Positions 16,273-24,216 of a stretch of 57,673 nt of DNA are shown piece after piece; position 1 is the stretch's first letter; each line of letters starts with the position of its first letter. The DNA is from an uncultured Oscillospiraceae bacterium (GTDB lineage Bacteria; Bacillota; Clostridia; Oscillospirales; Oscillospiraceae). The notes under the pieces are model-generated. The model saw only the letters and a program-made list of their open reading frames with translations. It ran no database searches and was not told the DNA's origin. The position numbers were made by a program, and so were the translations under genes. Location of the stretch: assembly GCA_947627715.1 (NCBI GenBank), contig CANQXK010000014.1:1-57673 (forward strand), written 5' to 3'.

Positions 16273-18581
16273 GGGCCCTCCTTTCCTGTCTATATAAGGA
16301 CATCCGCCTCTTTCTGCGGGGTGCGGGGCTTCTGGCCCTGCTCCTGCCGCTGCTGCTCCTGCCCGCGCTGCGCCTTGCCGCGCCGAACGTGGAGGACGGC
16401 CTTGTGGAGAGCTTCCCCATCGCCGTGCGGGACCTGGACGGCACCGTCATGTCCCGCTCCCTCATCTCCCAGCTTAAGAAGGTAGAGCTTTTTTCCCAGG
16501 TCCGCGTCTTAGAGGAGGGGGAGACCGACGCCCAGGCCCTGGCCGACGGGGCGGCCGCCGTTGCAACCATCCCCAGGGATTTCTTCTACGACCTCTACGA
16601 CATGGCCGAGTGCCCCGTCTTCGTGACCCTGAACACCCAAAAGAAGTTAGAGAGCGCCCTTTTTGAGTCCGTGTTCACCTCCGTCATGGGCATCATCCGG
16701 GCCAACCACGCCTCGGCCCTGGGCGTTTACACCTTCGTCTACGGGCAGCTGGATCAGGAGCTTACCGCCCGGCTCCGGGCCGAGGCGGGGGAGCAGCTGG
16801 TGCTGGACGCCCTGGGCCGCCAGCGGGTGTTCGACGCCCCGGCGGAGGTCTCCGGCGCGGCGGGGGCGCTGGCGCGCCGCCTGGCCGCCTGCGTCCTGGC
16901 GGTCCTGGCCCTCTTTTTCGCCCTGGCAGGCGCGAAGAACCTGCCGGAGGAGCGCGCCCTGGGGGTGATCCCCCGTTTTCGCGCCGCCGGGGCCGGCGTC
17001 TGGCCGTTTCTGCTCTCAAAGCTCCTGTCCGTGTGGCTTTTGTCCCTCCCGGCCCTTGCGCTGACGGCGCTTTTGGCCGGCGTGGGCTTTTTTGCCGCAC
17101 TGGCGATCTATACCCTCCTGCTCCTTGCGTCCTTCGCCCTGATGGTGTTCCTCTCCCTGATATGCCGGGACGCGCCCCGGACCCAGCGGGCCGGCGGGCT
17201 GGTCATCGTCCTGTCCCTGGCTCTGGGCGGGACGCTCTACCCGCCGCTCTCCCCGGCGCTGACGCAGCTGACCCTCCCCGGCGCGGCGGCCCTGGCCCTT
17301 GAGGCCGCGGCCGCCCGGCTCCCCGCCGGGACGGTCCTCACGCTTTTGTGGCCGGTCCTGGCCGTCGCGGCCCCCTTCACCGCCCGGTGCCTCCTGCCCC
17401 CGGTGCGCCGGGGCCTTCGCCGCGCCGGGCGCGCCCGGCGCGGGGAGCTTTCCGGGGAGGAGCGGCCCGCCTTTCGCCGGAGGGGCCTTCCGGGCCGGGC
17501 CGCCGGCCTGTGCGCCTTCCGCCTCAAGCAGCTCTCCGGCGGCGGCGCGGCGGCGGCCATCCTGGCCGCCTCGGCCCTGCTGTGCGGCTTTGCCGCCGCG
17601 GCCCGGCCCGCCTCCGCCCAAGAGCTGAAGCTGGCCGTCCTGGACCTGGACGGCACCGCCCAGTCCCGCGAGCTTATCGACTACCTCTCCTCCTCCGGCG
17701 GGCTTGACGTGGCGGAGCTTTCGGAGCGGGACGCCCGCCTCTCCCTTCTGCGGGGACGGCGGGAGGGGCTTTTGACCGTGGGGGAGGGCTACGCCGCCGC
17801 CCTTAACGACGACGGGGACATCCCCCTGCGCTACGAGGCCGCCCCCTCGGCGCTCTCCGGGCAGGGGGCCAGGGAGATCGTGACCGGGCGCGTCATCGCC
17901 CAGCTTCGCCGCGCCCAGTCGGTGTCTCAGGCCGCCGCCCTGCTGGGCAGGCCCCTCTCCGCGCAGGAGACGGAGGCGCTTTTCGCCCTCATCCAGGAGC
18001 TGGGCAACCAGCTCCCGGATCTCTACCGACTCTCCTACGCCGGCGGCCAGCCGTCGCCGGACCCCTTCTCCCCAAGCCCCCTGAGCTTCGCCCTGCTGGT
18101 AGCGCTCTTCACCCTTCTGACAGCCGCCGCCCCCTTGGGGAGCGCGGAGTCCCGCGCAGTCCGCGCCCGGATGGGCGTCTTTCGCCGGGGGCGGGCGGTG
18201 GAGCTTGCCTCCTCCCTGGCCGCCCTGACCCTGCTGGGCTTTGCCTCGGCGGCCCTGACGCTCCTGCCCTCCGGGTCCGGCGCGGGACCGTACGTCGCCG
18301 CCCTCCCGGCGTCCTTCTGCTTCGCCGCCCTGGCGCTTTGGCTGGCGCGGGCCGCCGGGGGAGAGGGCCGGGTGGACGCTCTGGCGCCCTTGGCCGCCCT
18401 GCTCATCTGCCTTCTGGGCGGGTGCTTCATGGACCTGTCCGCCCTCAGCCCCGCCGTGGCCCGGCTGACGCTCCTCTCCCCGGCGGGCCTTGCCGCCGCG
18501 GCGGCGGCCAGCCCCCTGTGCGCCCTGGCGCTGCTTGCCGAGGGCGCGGCCTTCACGGCCCTGGCTTCCCGCGCCAAATAA
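16269..18581 (+). CDS. ABC-2 permease with two fused homologous halves
   Basis: A 770-residue exporter permease. Each half begins with a helix and an extracellular domain containing a near-repeated motif: VRDLDGTVMSRSLISQL near 55 in the first half and VLDLDGTAQSRELIDYL near 457 in the second. Each half is followed by a set of five or so helices. This means two ABC-2 (YhgE/YbhR-type) permeases fused into one chain, matching the need for two permease domains per transporter with the single ATPase before it. The protein is very Ala/Leu/Arg-rich, with a basic linker (about 375-415) between the halves. It is the last gene of the operon, followed by a terminator. Confidence 0.88.
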   Translation: MRALLSCLYKDIRLFLRGAGLLALLLPLLLLPALRLAAPNVEDGLVESFPIAVRDLDGTVMSRSLISQLKKVELFSQVRVLEEGETDAQALADGAAAVATIPRDFFYDLYDMAECPVFVTLNTQKKLESALFESVFTSVMGIIRANHASALGVYTFVYGQLDQELTARLRAEAGEQLVLDALGRQRVFDAPAEVSGAAGALARRLAACVLAVLALFFALAGAKNLPEERALGVIPRFRAAGAGVWPFLLSKLLSVWLLSLPALALTALLAGVGFFAALAIYTLLLLASFALMVFLSLICRDAPRTQRAGGLVIVLSLALGGTLYPPLSPALTQLTLPGAAALALEAAAARLPAGTVLTLLWPVLAVAAPFTARCLLPPVRRGLRRAGRARRGELSGEERPAFRRRGLPGRAAGLCAFRLKQLSGGGAAAAILAASALLCGFAAAARPASAQELKLAVLDLDGTAQSRELIDYLSSSGGLDVAELSERDARLSLLRGRREGLLTVGEGYAAALNDDGDIPLRYEAAPSALSGQGAREIVTGRVIAQLRRAQSVSQAAALLGRPLSAQETEALFALIQELGNQLPDLYRLSYAGGQPSPDPFSPSPLSFALLVALFTLLTAAAPLGSAESRAVRARMGVFRRGRAVELASSLAALTLLGFASAALTLLPSGSGAGPYVAALPASFCFAALALWLARAAGGEGRVDALAPLAALLICLLGGCFMDLSALSPAVARLTLLSPAGLAAAAAASPLCALALLAEGAAFTALASRAK

Positions 18582-18621
18582 CCCCCCGGCGGAAAAGGAC
18601 AAGGGCCTTTTTCGACAGATT

Positions 18622-18660
18622 AAAAAAGGGGCAGAGGAAAAACCTCTGTCCCTTTTCCTT
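18622..18660. terminator. shared terminator between ABC-2 operon and rpsT
   Basis: A hairpin of about 14 bp with an AAAAA loop is flanked by A-rich and T-rich ends, so it can end transcripts from both the plus-strand permease gene and the convergent rpsT gene. Confidence 0.85.
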
Positions 18661-18675
18661 TTCGTTTTTGCGCTC

Positions 18676-18936
18676 TTAAAGCGTCGCCAGCTTGGTATCA
18701 AGGCTGCTCTTCTTGTGAGCGGCGTTGTTCTTGTGGATGAGACCCTTCGCGGCTGCCTTGTCCACAGCCTTGACGGCGACTTTATAGGCGCTCTCGGCCT
18801 CACCGCGGTTGCCTTCGGAAACCGCCGCGTCAAACTTCTTCAGAACCGTCTTCAACTCGGACCTGCCGGCCTTGTTGCGGGCGTTGTTCACCTTGCCAAC
18901 CAGAACGCGCTTCTTCGCTGACTTGATATTGGGCAT
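18676..18936 (-). CDS. rpsT: 30S ribosomal protein S20
   Basis: An 86-residue, basic, helical protein that binds 16S rRNA in the small subunit. It starts MPNIKSAKKRVLV and contains KKFDAAVSEGN and the ending NNAAHKKSSLDTKLATL, all typical of S20. A strong ribosome site (GGAGGAGGTGG) precedes the ATG. It is monocistronic, has its own promoter on the minus strand, and lies against the general plus direction of the region, divergent from gpr. In many clostridia rpsT also neighbours gpr. Confidence 0.97.
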   Translation of the reverse strand: MPNIKSAKKRVLVGKVNNARNKAGRSELKTVLKKFDAAVSEGNRGEAESAYKVAVKAVDKAAAKGLIHKNNAAHKKSSLDTKLATL

Positions 18937-19005
18937 TATCTGGCCACCTCCTCCTATAAAGTCACGGATCTCCCGGCGCGAAAGCCGCTTACCGTGCGGA
19001 ATGGT

Positions 19006-19034
19006 ATTTTATCATTTCTTCGGAAAAATTTCAA
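19006..19034 (-). promoter_or_regulatory. rpsT promoter
   Basis: On the minus strand TTGAAA (19029-19034) and TAAAAT (19006-19011) are 17 bases apart, with AT-rich sequence upstream that could serve as an UP element. The leader before rpsT is about 60 bases. Confidence 0.65.
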
Positions 19035-19085
19035 GTCTTTTTTTAAATTTTTTTGTTTTATGGAAACATTTCTGTTTTTTGTGTG

Positions 19086-19092
19086 CATACTA
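19086..19092 (+). promoter_or_regulatory. candidate sigma-G -10 box of gpr
   Basis: CATACTA matches the forespore sigma-G -10 consensus (CATNHTA) exactly and lies 32 bases before the gpr start. Gpr genes are sigma-F/sigma-G dependent in Bacillus. The -35 position (about 19062-19067, GGAAAC) is a poor match, so the call rests on the -10 box and the gene it serves. Confidence 0.5.
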
Positions 19093-19124
19093 ACCCCACT
19101 ACACCATATATAGGGGGGCTTTGG

Positions 19125-20018
19125 ATGTTATCACGACGCTCTGACCTGGCGGCGGAGGCAAAGAGGATCTGGAGCGAGGACAACCTTGCGGACCTGGACG
19201 GGGCCGGCGAGTCCGTGGAGGAACGGCGCGGCTTTCAGGTCACCACCGTCACCATCACCGGCGACCGGGCGGCAGAAGAATTATGTAAACCCAAGGGGCG
19301 GTACGTCACCGTGGAGCTGGGCCGCTTCCTCCGCCGGGAGGACGACTCCTTCGAGGCCGGCGCGCAGGTGATCGCCCAGGTCCTGGCGGAGCTTCTGGGC
19401 GGCCAGTCCGGCCCCGTCCTGGTGGTGGGGCTGGGAAACCCCGCCATCACCCCGGACGCGGTGGGCCACCTGGTGGTGAAGGACGCCCTGGTGACCCGGC
19501 ACCTGCGGCGGCAGATGCCCGACGCCTTCGCCCAGTTCGGGGACCTGGCCGCCCTTGAGCCGGGGGTCCTGGGCACCACGGGGGTGGAGAGCGTGGACGT
19601 GGTGGGCGCGGTGGTCCGGGAGGTGAGGCCCGCCGCCCTCATCGCCGTGGACGCCCTGGCCTCCCGCAGTATGGAGCGGGTGTGCCGGACGGTGCAAATC
19701 GCCGACAGCGGCATCGTCCCCGGCTCCGGCGTGGGGAACGCCAGGGGGGCGCTCTCCAAGGAGACCCTGGGCATCCCCGTCATCGCCCTGGGCGTGCCCA
19801 CCGTGGTGGACGCCGCCACCCTGACCCTGGACGTGGCGCGGGACGCCGGCGTGGAGCTGGACCCGGAGGCCCTGCGCAGCCGGAGCGGCTCCATGATCGT
19901 CACCCCACGGGACATCGACTCCAACGTCCGCACCATCTCCCGCCTCATGGCCTACGGCATCAACCTGGCGGTCCACCGGGGACTGACGGTCCGGGACGTG
20001 GATATGTTCCTGGGCTGA
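19125..20018 (+). CDS. gpr: germination protease GPR
   Basis: This protease degrades small acid-soluble spore proteins (SASP) when spores germinate. It is made as an inactive zymogen in the forespore. From ATG 19125 it has 297 residues. It contains VVGLGNPAITPDAVGHLVVK, the conserved family core, and GVESVDVVGAVVREVRPAALIAVDALAS, also typical. The C-terminal part has SSMIVTP-like GSMIVTPRDID. The start was chosen because GGGGGG lies just upstream and the residues upstream in frame are unlike the family. It is direct evidence for endospore formation. It lies divergent from rpsT and ahead of parS and parA. Confidence 0.95.
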   Translation: MLSRRSDLAAEAKRIWSEDNLADLDGAGESVEERRGFQVTTVTITGDRAAEELCKPKGRYVTVELGRFLRREDDSFEAGAQVIAQVLAELLGGQSGPVLVVGLGNPAITPDAVGHLVVKDALVTRHLRRQMPDAFAQFGDLAALEPGVLGTTGVESVDVVGAVVREVRPAALIAVDALASRSMERVCRTVQIADSGIVPGSGVGNARGALSKETLGIPVIALGVPTVVDAATLTLDVARDAGVELDPEALRSRSGSMIVTPRDIDSNVRTISRLMAYGINLAVHRGLTVRDVDMFLG

Positions 20019-20056
20019 CCGCTCTCGGACGGCTCTTTCCGGGCCGTCTCCTTCCA

Positions 20057-20072
20057 TGTTTCACGTGAAACA
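20057..20072. promoter_or_regulatory. parS site 1
   Basis: The palindrome TGTTTCACGTGAAACA matches the conserved bacterial parS consensus over all 16 bases. It lies between gpr and parA, 46 bases from an identical copy, and would be the loading site for the ParB protein encoded just downstream. Confidence 0.93.
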
Positions 20073-20102
20073 ATCCGCGCCCCGGACCGAGAAAACCGCA
20101 AA

Positions 20103-20118
20103 TGTTTCACGTGAAACA
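20103..20118. promoter_or_regulatory. parS site 2
   Basis: A second exact copy of TGTTTCACGTGAAACA. It ends 11 bases before the -35 box of the parA promoter, so ParB bound here could influence transcription of its own operon. Confidence 0.93.
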
Positions 20119-20129
20119 TCAATAGGGGG

Positions 20130-20158
20130 TTGAAATACGAAACCGAATCGTTTATAAT
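20130..20158 (+). promoter_or_regulatory. parAB operon promoter
   Basis: TTGAAA (20130-20135) and a perfect TATAAT (20153-20158) are 17 bases apart. The leader to parA is short, about 28 bases, and starts next to the second parS site. Confidence 0.75.
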
Positions 20159-20192
20159 ATGTCCGTCGCAAAAAAGAACAGCGGAGGACAAA

Positions 20193-20954
20193 ATGGGCAA
20201 GATCATCGGGGTGGCCAATCAGAAGGGCGGCGTGGGAAAGACCACAACCGCCGTCAATCTCACCTGTGCGCTCCACCTCTTAAAGAAGAAAGTCCTGCTT
20301 GTGGACGCGGACCCCCAGGGGAACGCCACATCCGCCATGGGCGCGGAGAAGAACCGGGTCAAGGCCGGGACCTATCAGGTGCTTATGGGCGGGGACCCGG
20401 CGGAGTCGGTGATCCCAACCAAATACGGCCGCCTGATGCCGTCCAACCGGGCGCTGGCCGGGGCGCTAATCGAGCTTGTGGACATGGAGGGGCGGGAGTA
20501 CATATTAAAAAACGCCCTGGAAAAGCTCAAAGAGAGCTACGACTATATCCTCATCGACTGCCCCCCGTCGCTGGAGCTGCTGACCCTTAACGCCCTGGTG
20601 GCCAGCGAGACCGTGCTTGTCCCGGTCCAATGCGAGTATTTTGCCCTGGAGGGCCTGACGGACCTGATGGGAACGGTCCGGCTCATCAGGAGAAAGCTCA
20701 ACCCCGCCTTGGAGATCGAGGGCGTGGTGTTGACCATGTACGACTCCCGCACCAACCTGAGTATGCAGGTGGCGGCGGAGGTAAAAAAGTTTTTCAAGGA
20801 CAAGGTCATGAGAACGGTGATCCCGCGGAACGTCCGCCTCTCCGAGGCGCCCAGCCACGGAAAGCCGGTGATGGCCTACGACTATGCGTCCCGCGGCTCT
20901 CAGGCGTACCTGTCGCTGGCGCGGGAGTTTTTGGAGAGAAACGAGAAGGGGTGA
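20193..20954 (+). CDS. parA: chromosome partitioning ATPase ParA/Soj
   Basis: A Walker-type ATPase of 253 residues that acts with ParB in origin segregation and, in Bacillus, modulates DnaA. It begins MGKIIGVANQKGGVGKTTTA with the deviant Walker A KGGVGKTT. It also has LLVDADPQGNAT (Walker A') and YILIDCPPSLELLTLNAL (Walker B). The start ATG 20193 follows GGAGG; upstream in-frame residues are not family-like. Two parS sites lie upstream and parB starts four bases after its stop. Confidence 0.96.
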   Translation: MGKIIGVANQKGGVGKTTTAVNLTCALHLLKKKVLLVDADPQGNATSAMGAEKNRVKAGTYQVLMGGDPAESVIPTKYGRLMPSNRALAGALIELVDMEGREYILKNALEKLKESYDYILIDCPPSLELLTLNALVASETVLVPVQCEYFALEGLTDLMGTVRLIRRKLNPALEIEGVVLTMYDSRTNLSMQVAAEVKKFFKDKVMRTVIPRNVRLSEAPSHGKPVMAYDYASRGSQAYLSLAREFLERNEKG

Positions 20955-20958
20955 GAAC

Positions 20959-21843
20959 ATGGCAAAGGGCCTGGGACGCGGAATGGGCGCCCTCCTGGGG
21001 GAGGACACCATGCGCGAGCAGGACGCGGGGGTGACGAAGCTGCCCATCACCCACATCGAGCCTCGGCGGGGCCAGCCCCGGGCGCGGTTCGACCCGGAGA
21101 AGATGGAGGAGCTGGCCCAGTCCATCCGGGACCACGGGATGATCCAGCCCATCACGGTCCGGCCCATGGACGGGGGGTACTATCAGATCATCGCCGGGGA
21201 GCGCCGCTGGCGCGCCGCCAGGATGGCGGGGTTAACGCAGGTCCCGGTGAACATCATCGAGGCGGACGACAGGACCACCGCCGAGCTTGCGATGATCGAA
21301 AACCTCCAGCGGGAGGACCTAAACCCCATAGAGGAGGCGCGGGGTTACAAAAAGCTCATGGAGGAGTACGGCCTCACCCAGGAGCAGGCGGCGGAGCGCG
21401 TGGGGAAGTCAAGGCCCGTCATCGCCAACGCCCTGCGGCTTTTGAAGCTGTCGGACGCGGCCACGGTGCTGGTGGAGTCGGGGGAGCTGTCCCTGAGCCA
21501 CGCCAGGGCCATCCTGGAGCTTCCCGACGGGCAGGCCCAGACGGAGCTTGCGCTGCGCGCCGTGGAGGAGGGCCTGTCGGTCCGGGAGGTCACACAGCTT
21601 GTGAAGCGTATGTCCGCCAAAAAGAGGCCCCCCAGGGAGAAGAAAAATCCCCGGCTGGGGGAGGACGGCGTGGACTACATGGCGGAGATCGAACGGGACC
21701 TGGGCCGGCGGCTTGGCCGCAGGGTCAAGATCGACGCGGGGACCCAGAAGGGCTCCATCACCCTGGAATACTACGGGAAAGAGGATTTTGAGATCCTGTG
21801 CGGGATGCTCAACTCCCTTAAAGAGAACCACAGAGGTAACTGA
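20959..21843 (+). CDS. parB: chromosome partitioning protein ParB/Spo0J
   Basis: A parS-binding CTPase and sliding clamp of 294 residues. The N-terminus MAKGLGRGMGALLGED is the ParA-stimulating segment. It has the CTP-binding boxes QPRARFD... and GERRWRAARMAG (Box II), ENLQREDLNPIEEA (Box III), a helix-turn-helix (LTQEQAAERVGKSRPVIANALRL region) and a C-terminal dimerisation domain. The start at ATG 20959 is four bases after parA. It is followed one base later by an uncharacterised membrane gene, so the operon likely extends to serS. Confidence 0.96.
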   Translation: MAKGLGRGMGALLGEDTMREQDAGVTKLPITHIEPRRGQPRARFDPEKMEELAQSIRDHGMIQPITVRPMDGGYYQIIAGERRWRAARMAGLTQVPVNIIEADDRTTAELAMIENLQREDLNPIEEARGYKKLMEEYGLTQEQAAERVGKSRPVIANALRLLKLSDAATVLVESGELSLSHARAILELPDGQAQTELALRAVEEGLSVREVTQLVKRMSAKKRPPREKKNPRLGEDGVDYMAEIERDLGRRLGRRVKIDAGTQKGSITLEYYGKEDFEILCGMLNSLKENHRGN

Positions 21844-22446
21844 ATGGAACTGAAAAGAAGAGACGCGCCCGGCGGCGGGCAGGAGAGCGGCGAAACGCCG
21901 GAGGAGACGCCGCGCAGGGAACCCACCCCCAAAAAGCGGGAGGTCTCCGTACTCATATACACCTCCGTCCTTTTCATCGTGGCGCTGGCGCTGATATTGC
22001 TGTCCTACTTTATCCAGCAGCGCACCACCAGCAAGCTTGCGGAGGTGTCCAGCCAGCACGGGGCGTTTTCCACCATGGCGATGCAGAACATCGAGGAGCT
22101 TCAGGACAGGAACCAGGAGCTGACGGACCAGCTCAACAGCGAGAAGGAGGCGTCGGACGCGCTCCGGGCGGAGCTGGAGCAGGCCAGGAACACCATCGAC
22201 CAGATGACGGCGGAGATCGCGGTGTTGGACCAGGGGGCGGAGGCCGCCTCCATCGAAAAGGAAAAGCTCCAGCAGGAGCTGGAGAGCCAGCGGAAAAAGA
22301 CGGAGGCTCTGGGACTGCTGGCCGCCCTGCTGGCCGCCGAGGACGGGGCGGACACCTCCGCCATCCTCGCCCAGCTTGAGCCGCTGCAGGCGTACCTGGA
22401 CGGGGCCTATTTGAACATCTACCGGCAATACACCGAGAACAACTGA
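21844..22446 (+). CDS. single-span coiled-coil protein, function unknown
   Basis: A 200-residue protein not recognised as a named family. A charged, probably cytoplasmic N-terminus (1-34) is followed by one transmembrane helix (about 37-57), a long coiled coil (about 70-158; heptad-like runs such as LQDRNQELTDQLNSEKEASD) and a small C-terminal helical segment ending in LNIYRQYTENN. The layout resembles divisome proteins of the FtsL/DivIC type but is longer, and no homology was seen. The stop codon of parB touches its start and serS follows 16 bases later. Co-transcription with parAB suggests a role tied to the chromosome or cell pole, which is inference only. Confidence 0.8.
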   Translation: MELKRRDAPGGGQESGETPEETPRREPTPKKREVSVLIYTSVLFIVALALILLSYFIQQRTTSKLAEVSSQHGAFSTMAMQNIEELQDRNQELTDQLNSEKEASDALRAELEQARNTIDQMTAEIAVLDQGAEAASIEKEKLQQELESQRKKTEALGLLAALLAAEDGADTSAILAQLEPLQAYLDGAYLNIYRQYTENN

Positions 22447-22462
22447 AAAGAAGGCGTTATCC

Positions 22463-23773
22463 ATGATCGATATTAAGCTCATTCGGGAAGATCCCGACCT
22501 GGTTCGGGACAACATCAGAAAAAAATTTCAAGACGCGAAGCTCCCGCTGGTGGACGAGGCGCTGCGGCTCGACCGGGCCAACCGCGCCGCCATCAACGAG
22601 GCCAGCGACCTGCGGGCCAGGCGCAACAGCCTCTCCAAACAGATCGGGATGCTCATGGGCCAGGCGAAAAAGGACCCCGCCAAGGCCACCCAGGCCGAGG
22701 CCCTCAAGGCGGAGGTCAAGGCCGACGGCGACAGGCTGGCGGAGCTTGAACAGCTTGAGGACAAGTACAAGGCGGAGCTTCGCGCCGTGATGATGCAGAT
22801 CCCCCAGATCATCGACCCCTCCGTCCCCATCGGCCCGGACGACAGCGCCAATGTGGAGGTCCAGCGTTTCGGCGAGGCGAAGGTCCCGGAATTTGAGGTG
22901 CCCTACCACACGGACCTCATGGAGCGGTTCCGGGGCATCGACCTGGACGCCGCCCGCGACGTGGCCGGGAGCGGCTTTTATTACCTCATCGGCGACATCG
23001 CCCGCCTCCACGAGGCGGTGCTGGCCTACGCAAGGGACTTTATGATCGGCAAGGGCTTCACCTACATGATCCCGCCCTATATGATGCACGGGGCCATCGT
23101 GGAGGGCGTCATGTCCCAGAGCGACATGGACGCCATGATGTACAAGATCGAGGGGGAGGACCTGTACCTCATCGGGACCTCGGAGCACTCCATGATCGGC
23201 CGGTACATCAACCGGCTCATCCCCGCCGAGACGCTCCCCCACACCCTCACCAGCTATTCCCCCTGCTTCCGCAAGGAGAAGGGGTCTCACGGCATCGAGG
23301 AGCGGGGCGTTTACCGCATCCACCAGTTTGAAAAGCAGGAGATGATCGTGGTCTGCCGCCCGGAGGAGTCCATGGACTGGTACGAGAAGCTGTGGCGCTA
23401 CTCCGTGGAGCTGTTCAGGAGCATGGACATCCCCGTCCGGCAGCTGGAGTGCTGCTCCGGGGACCTGGCCGACCTGAAGGTCAAGTCCTGCGACATCGAG
23501 GCGTGGAGTCCCCGCCAGCAGAAGTACTTCGAGGTCTGCTCCTGCTCCAACCTGGGGGACGCCCAGGCCCGGCGGCTGAATATCCGCTTCAAGGACGCGG
23601 ACGGGAAGATAAGCCTGGCCCACACCCTGAACAACACCTGCGTCGCGCCCCCGCGTATGCTCATCGCCCTTTTGGAGAACAATTTGCAGGCCGATGGAAG
23701 CGTCGTCATCCCCGCCGTCCTGCGCCCCTACATGGGCGGGAAGGAGAAGCTGGAGGCCGCCCCGGCGGTGTGA
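22463..23773 (+). CDS. serS: seryl-tRNA synthetase
   Basis: This enzyme charges tRNA-Ser with serine. It has 436 residues. The N-terminal coiled-coil tRNA-binding arm (about 30-105) is followed by the class II core: a TSEHSMIG segment, motif 2 around FRKEKGSHGIEERGVYRIHQ (about 268-287) and motif 3 as NNTCVAPPRMLIALLENN (about 390-407). Motif 3 differs from the common NGSGLAVGR form but keeps the essential arginine. It has no T-box leader, because only 16 bases separate it from the preceding gene. It must therefore depend on the parAB-type operon or an internal promoter. Confidence 0.95.
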   Translation: MIDIKLIREDPDLVRDNIRKKFQDAKLPLVDEALRLDRANRAAINEASDLRARRNSLSKQIGMLMGQAKKDPAKATQAEALKAEVKADGDRLAELEQLEDKYKAELRAVMMQIPQIIDPSVPIGPDDSANVEVQRFGEAKVPEFEVPYHTDLMERFRGIDLDAARDVAGSGFYYLIGDIARLHEAVLAYARDFMIGKGFTYMIPPYMMHGAIVEGVMSQSDMDAMMYKIEGEDLYLIGTSEHSMIGRYINRLIPAETLPHTLTSYSPCFRKEKGSHGIEERGVYRIHQFEKQEMIVVCRPEESMDWYEKLWRYSVELFRSMDIPVRQLECCSGDLADLKVKSCDIEAWSPRQQKYFEVCSCSNLGDAQARRLNIRFKDADGKISLAHTLNNTCVAPPRMLIALLENNLQADGSVVIPAVLRPYMGGKEKLEAAPAV

Positions 23774-23854
23774 GACCCCCGGCCCGCGCCGCGAGGCCGC
23801 GGGGGATGGGATATGCTGTAGTATAATTTAATTAATATAAGGAGGCAAAAACAT

Positions 23855-24187
23855 ATGAAAGCAGTCTGGAAGGTCCTCATCGGCGCGGCGGCGCTGGCTG
23901 CCGTCACCCCCTATGAGGTAAAGCGCGACGAGGAGACGGGCGAGGTCAAGATCAAGGCGGCGACCTGGGCCGGGACCTACACGAAAAACGGCGACGGAAA
24001 AAGCCTCTCCCTGAAGCTTCTCCCCGGCCTCATCCGGGAACCCCACGGCGAGGACGCCGGGGCGTGCTGCGACGGCGATGCGTGCTGCGACGGCGAGGCG
24101 GAGGACGAGGACGGCTTCACCATCGAGGTGGACGGGACCGGGGACGAGCCGGAGGCGGAGGACGGCCCCAGGCCCGATGAGGCGTAA
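23855..24187 (+). CDS. small acidic protein with paired cysteines, unknown
   Basis: A 110-residue protein of unknown function. The N-terminal hydrophobic segment (about 5-18) may be a membrane anchor or a weak signal. The C-terminal half is very acidic and has a small repeat with two CCDG units (about 70-80), giving four cysteines in two adjacent pairs that could bind metal. AGGAGG lies nine bases before the ATG. It is likely transcribed separately from serS, since TATAAT occurs at 23822-23827, though without a clear -35 box. Confidence 0.65.
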   Translation: MKAVWKVLIGAAALAAVTPYEVKRDEETGEVKIKAATWAGTYTKNGDGKSLSLKLLPGLIREPHGEDAGACCDGDACCDGEAEDEDGFTIEVDGTGDEPEAEDGPRPDEA

Positions 24188-24216
24188 TGGCGGTTTTTTG
24201 AAAGGAGTACATAGCC

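Noticed and set aside
17016-18833. 605-codon minus-strand frame opposite the ABC-2 permease
   Set aside because: Shadow of a very GC-rich gene, with Arg/Gly/Gln-rich composition.
23822-23827. TATAAT before the small acidic gene as a promoter
   Set aside because: A -10 box alone without a recognisable -35 element is not enough.
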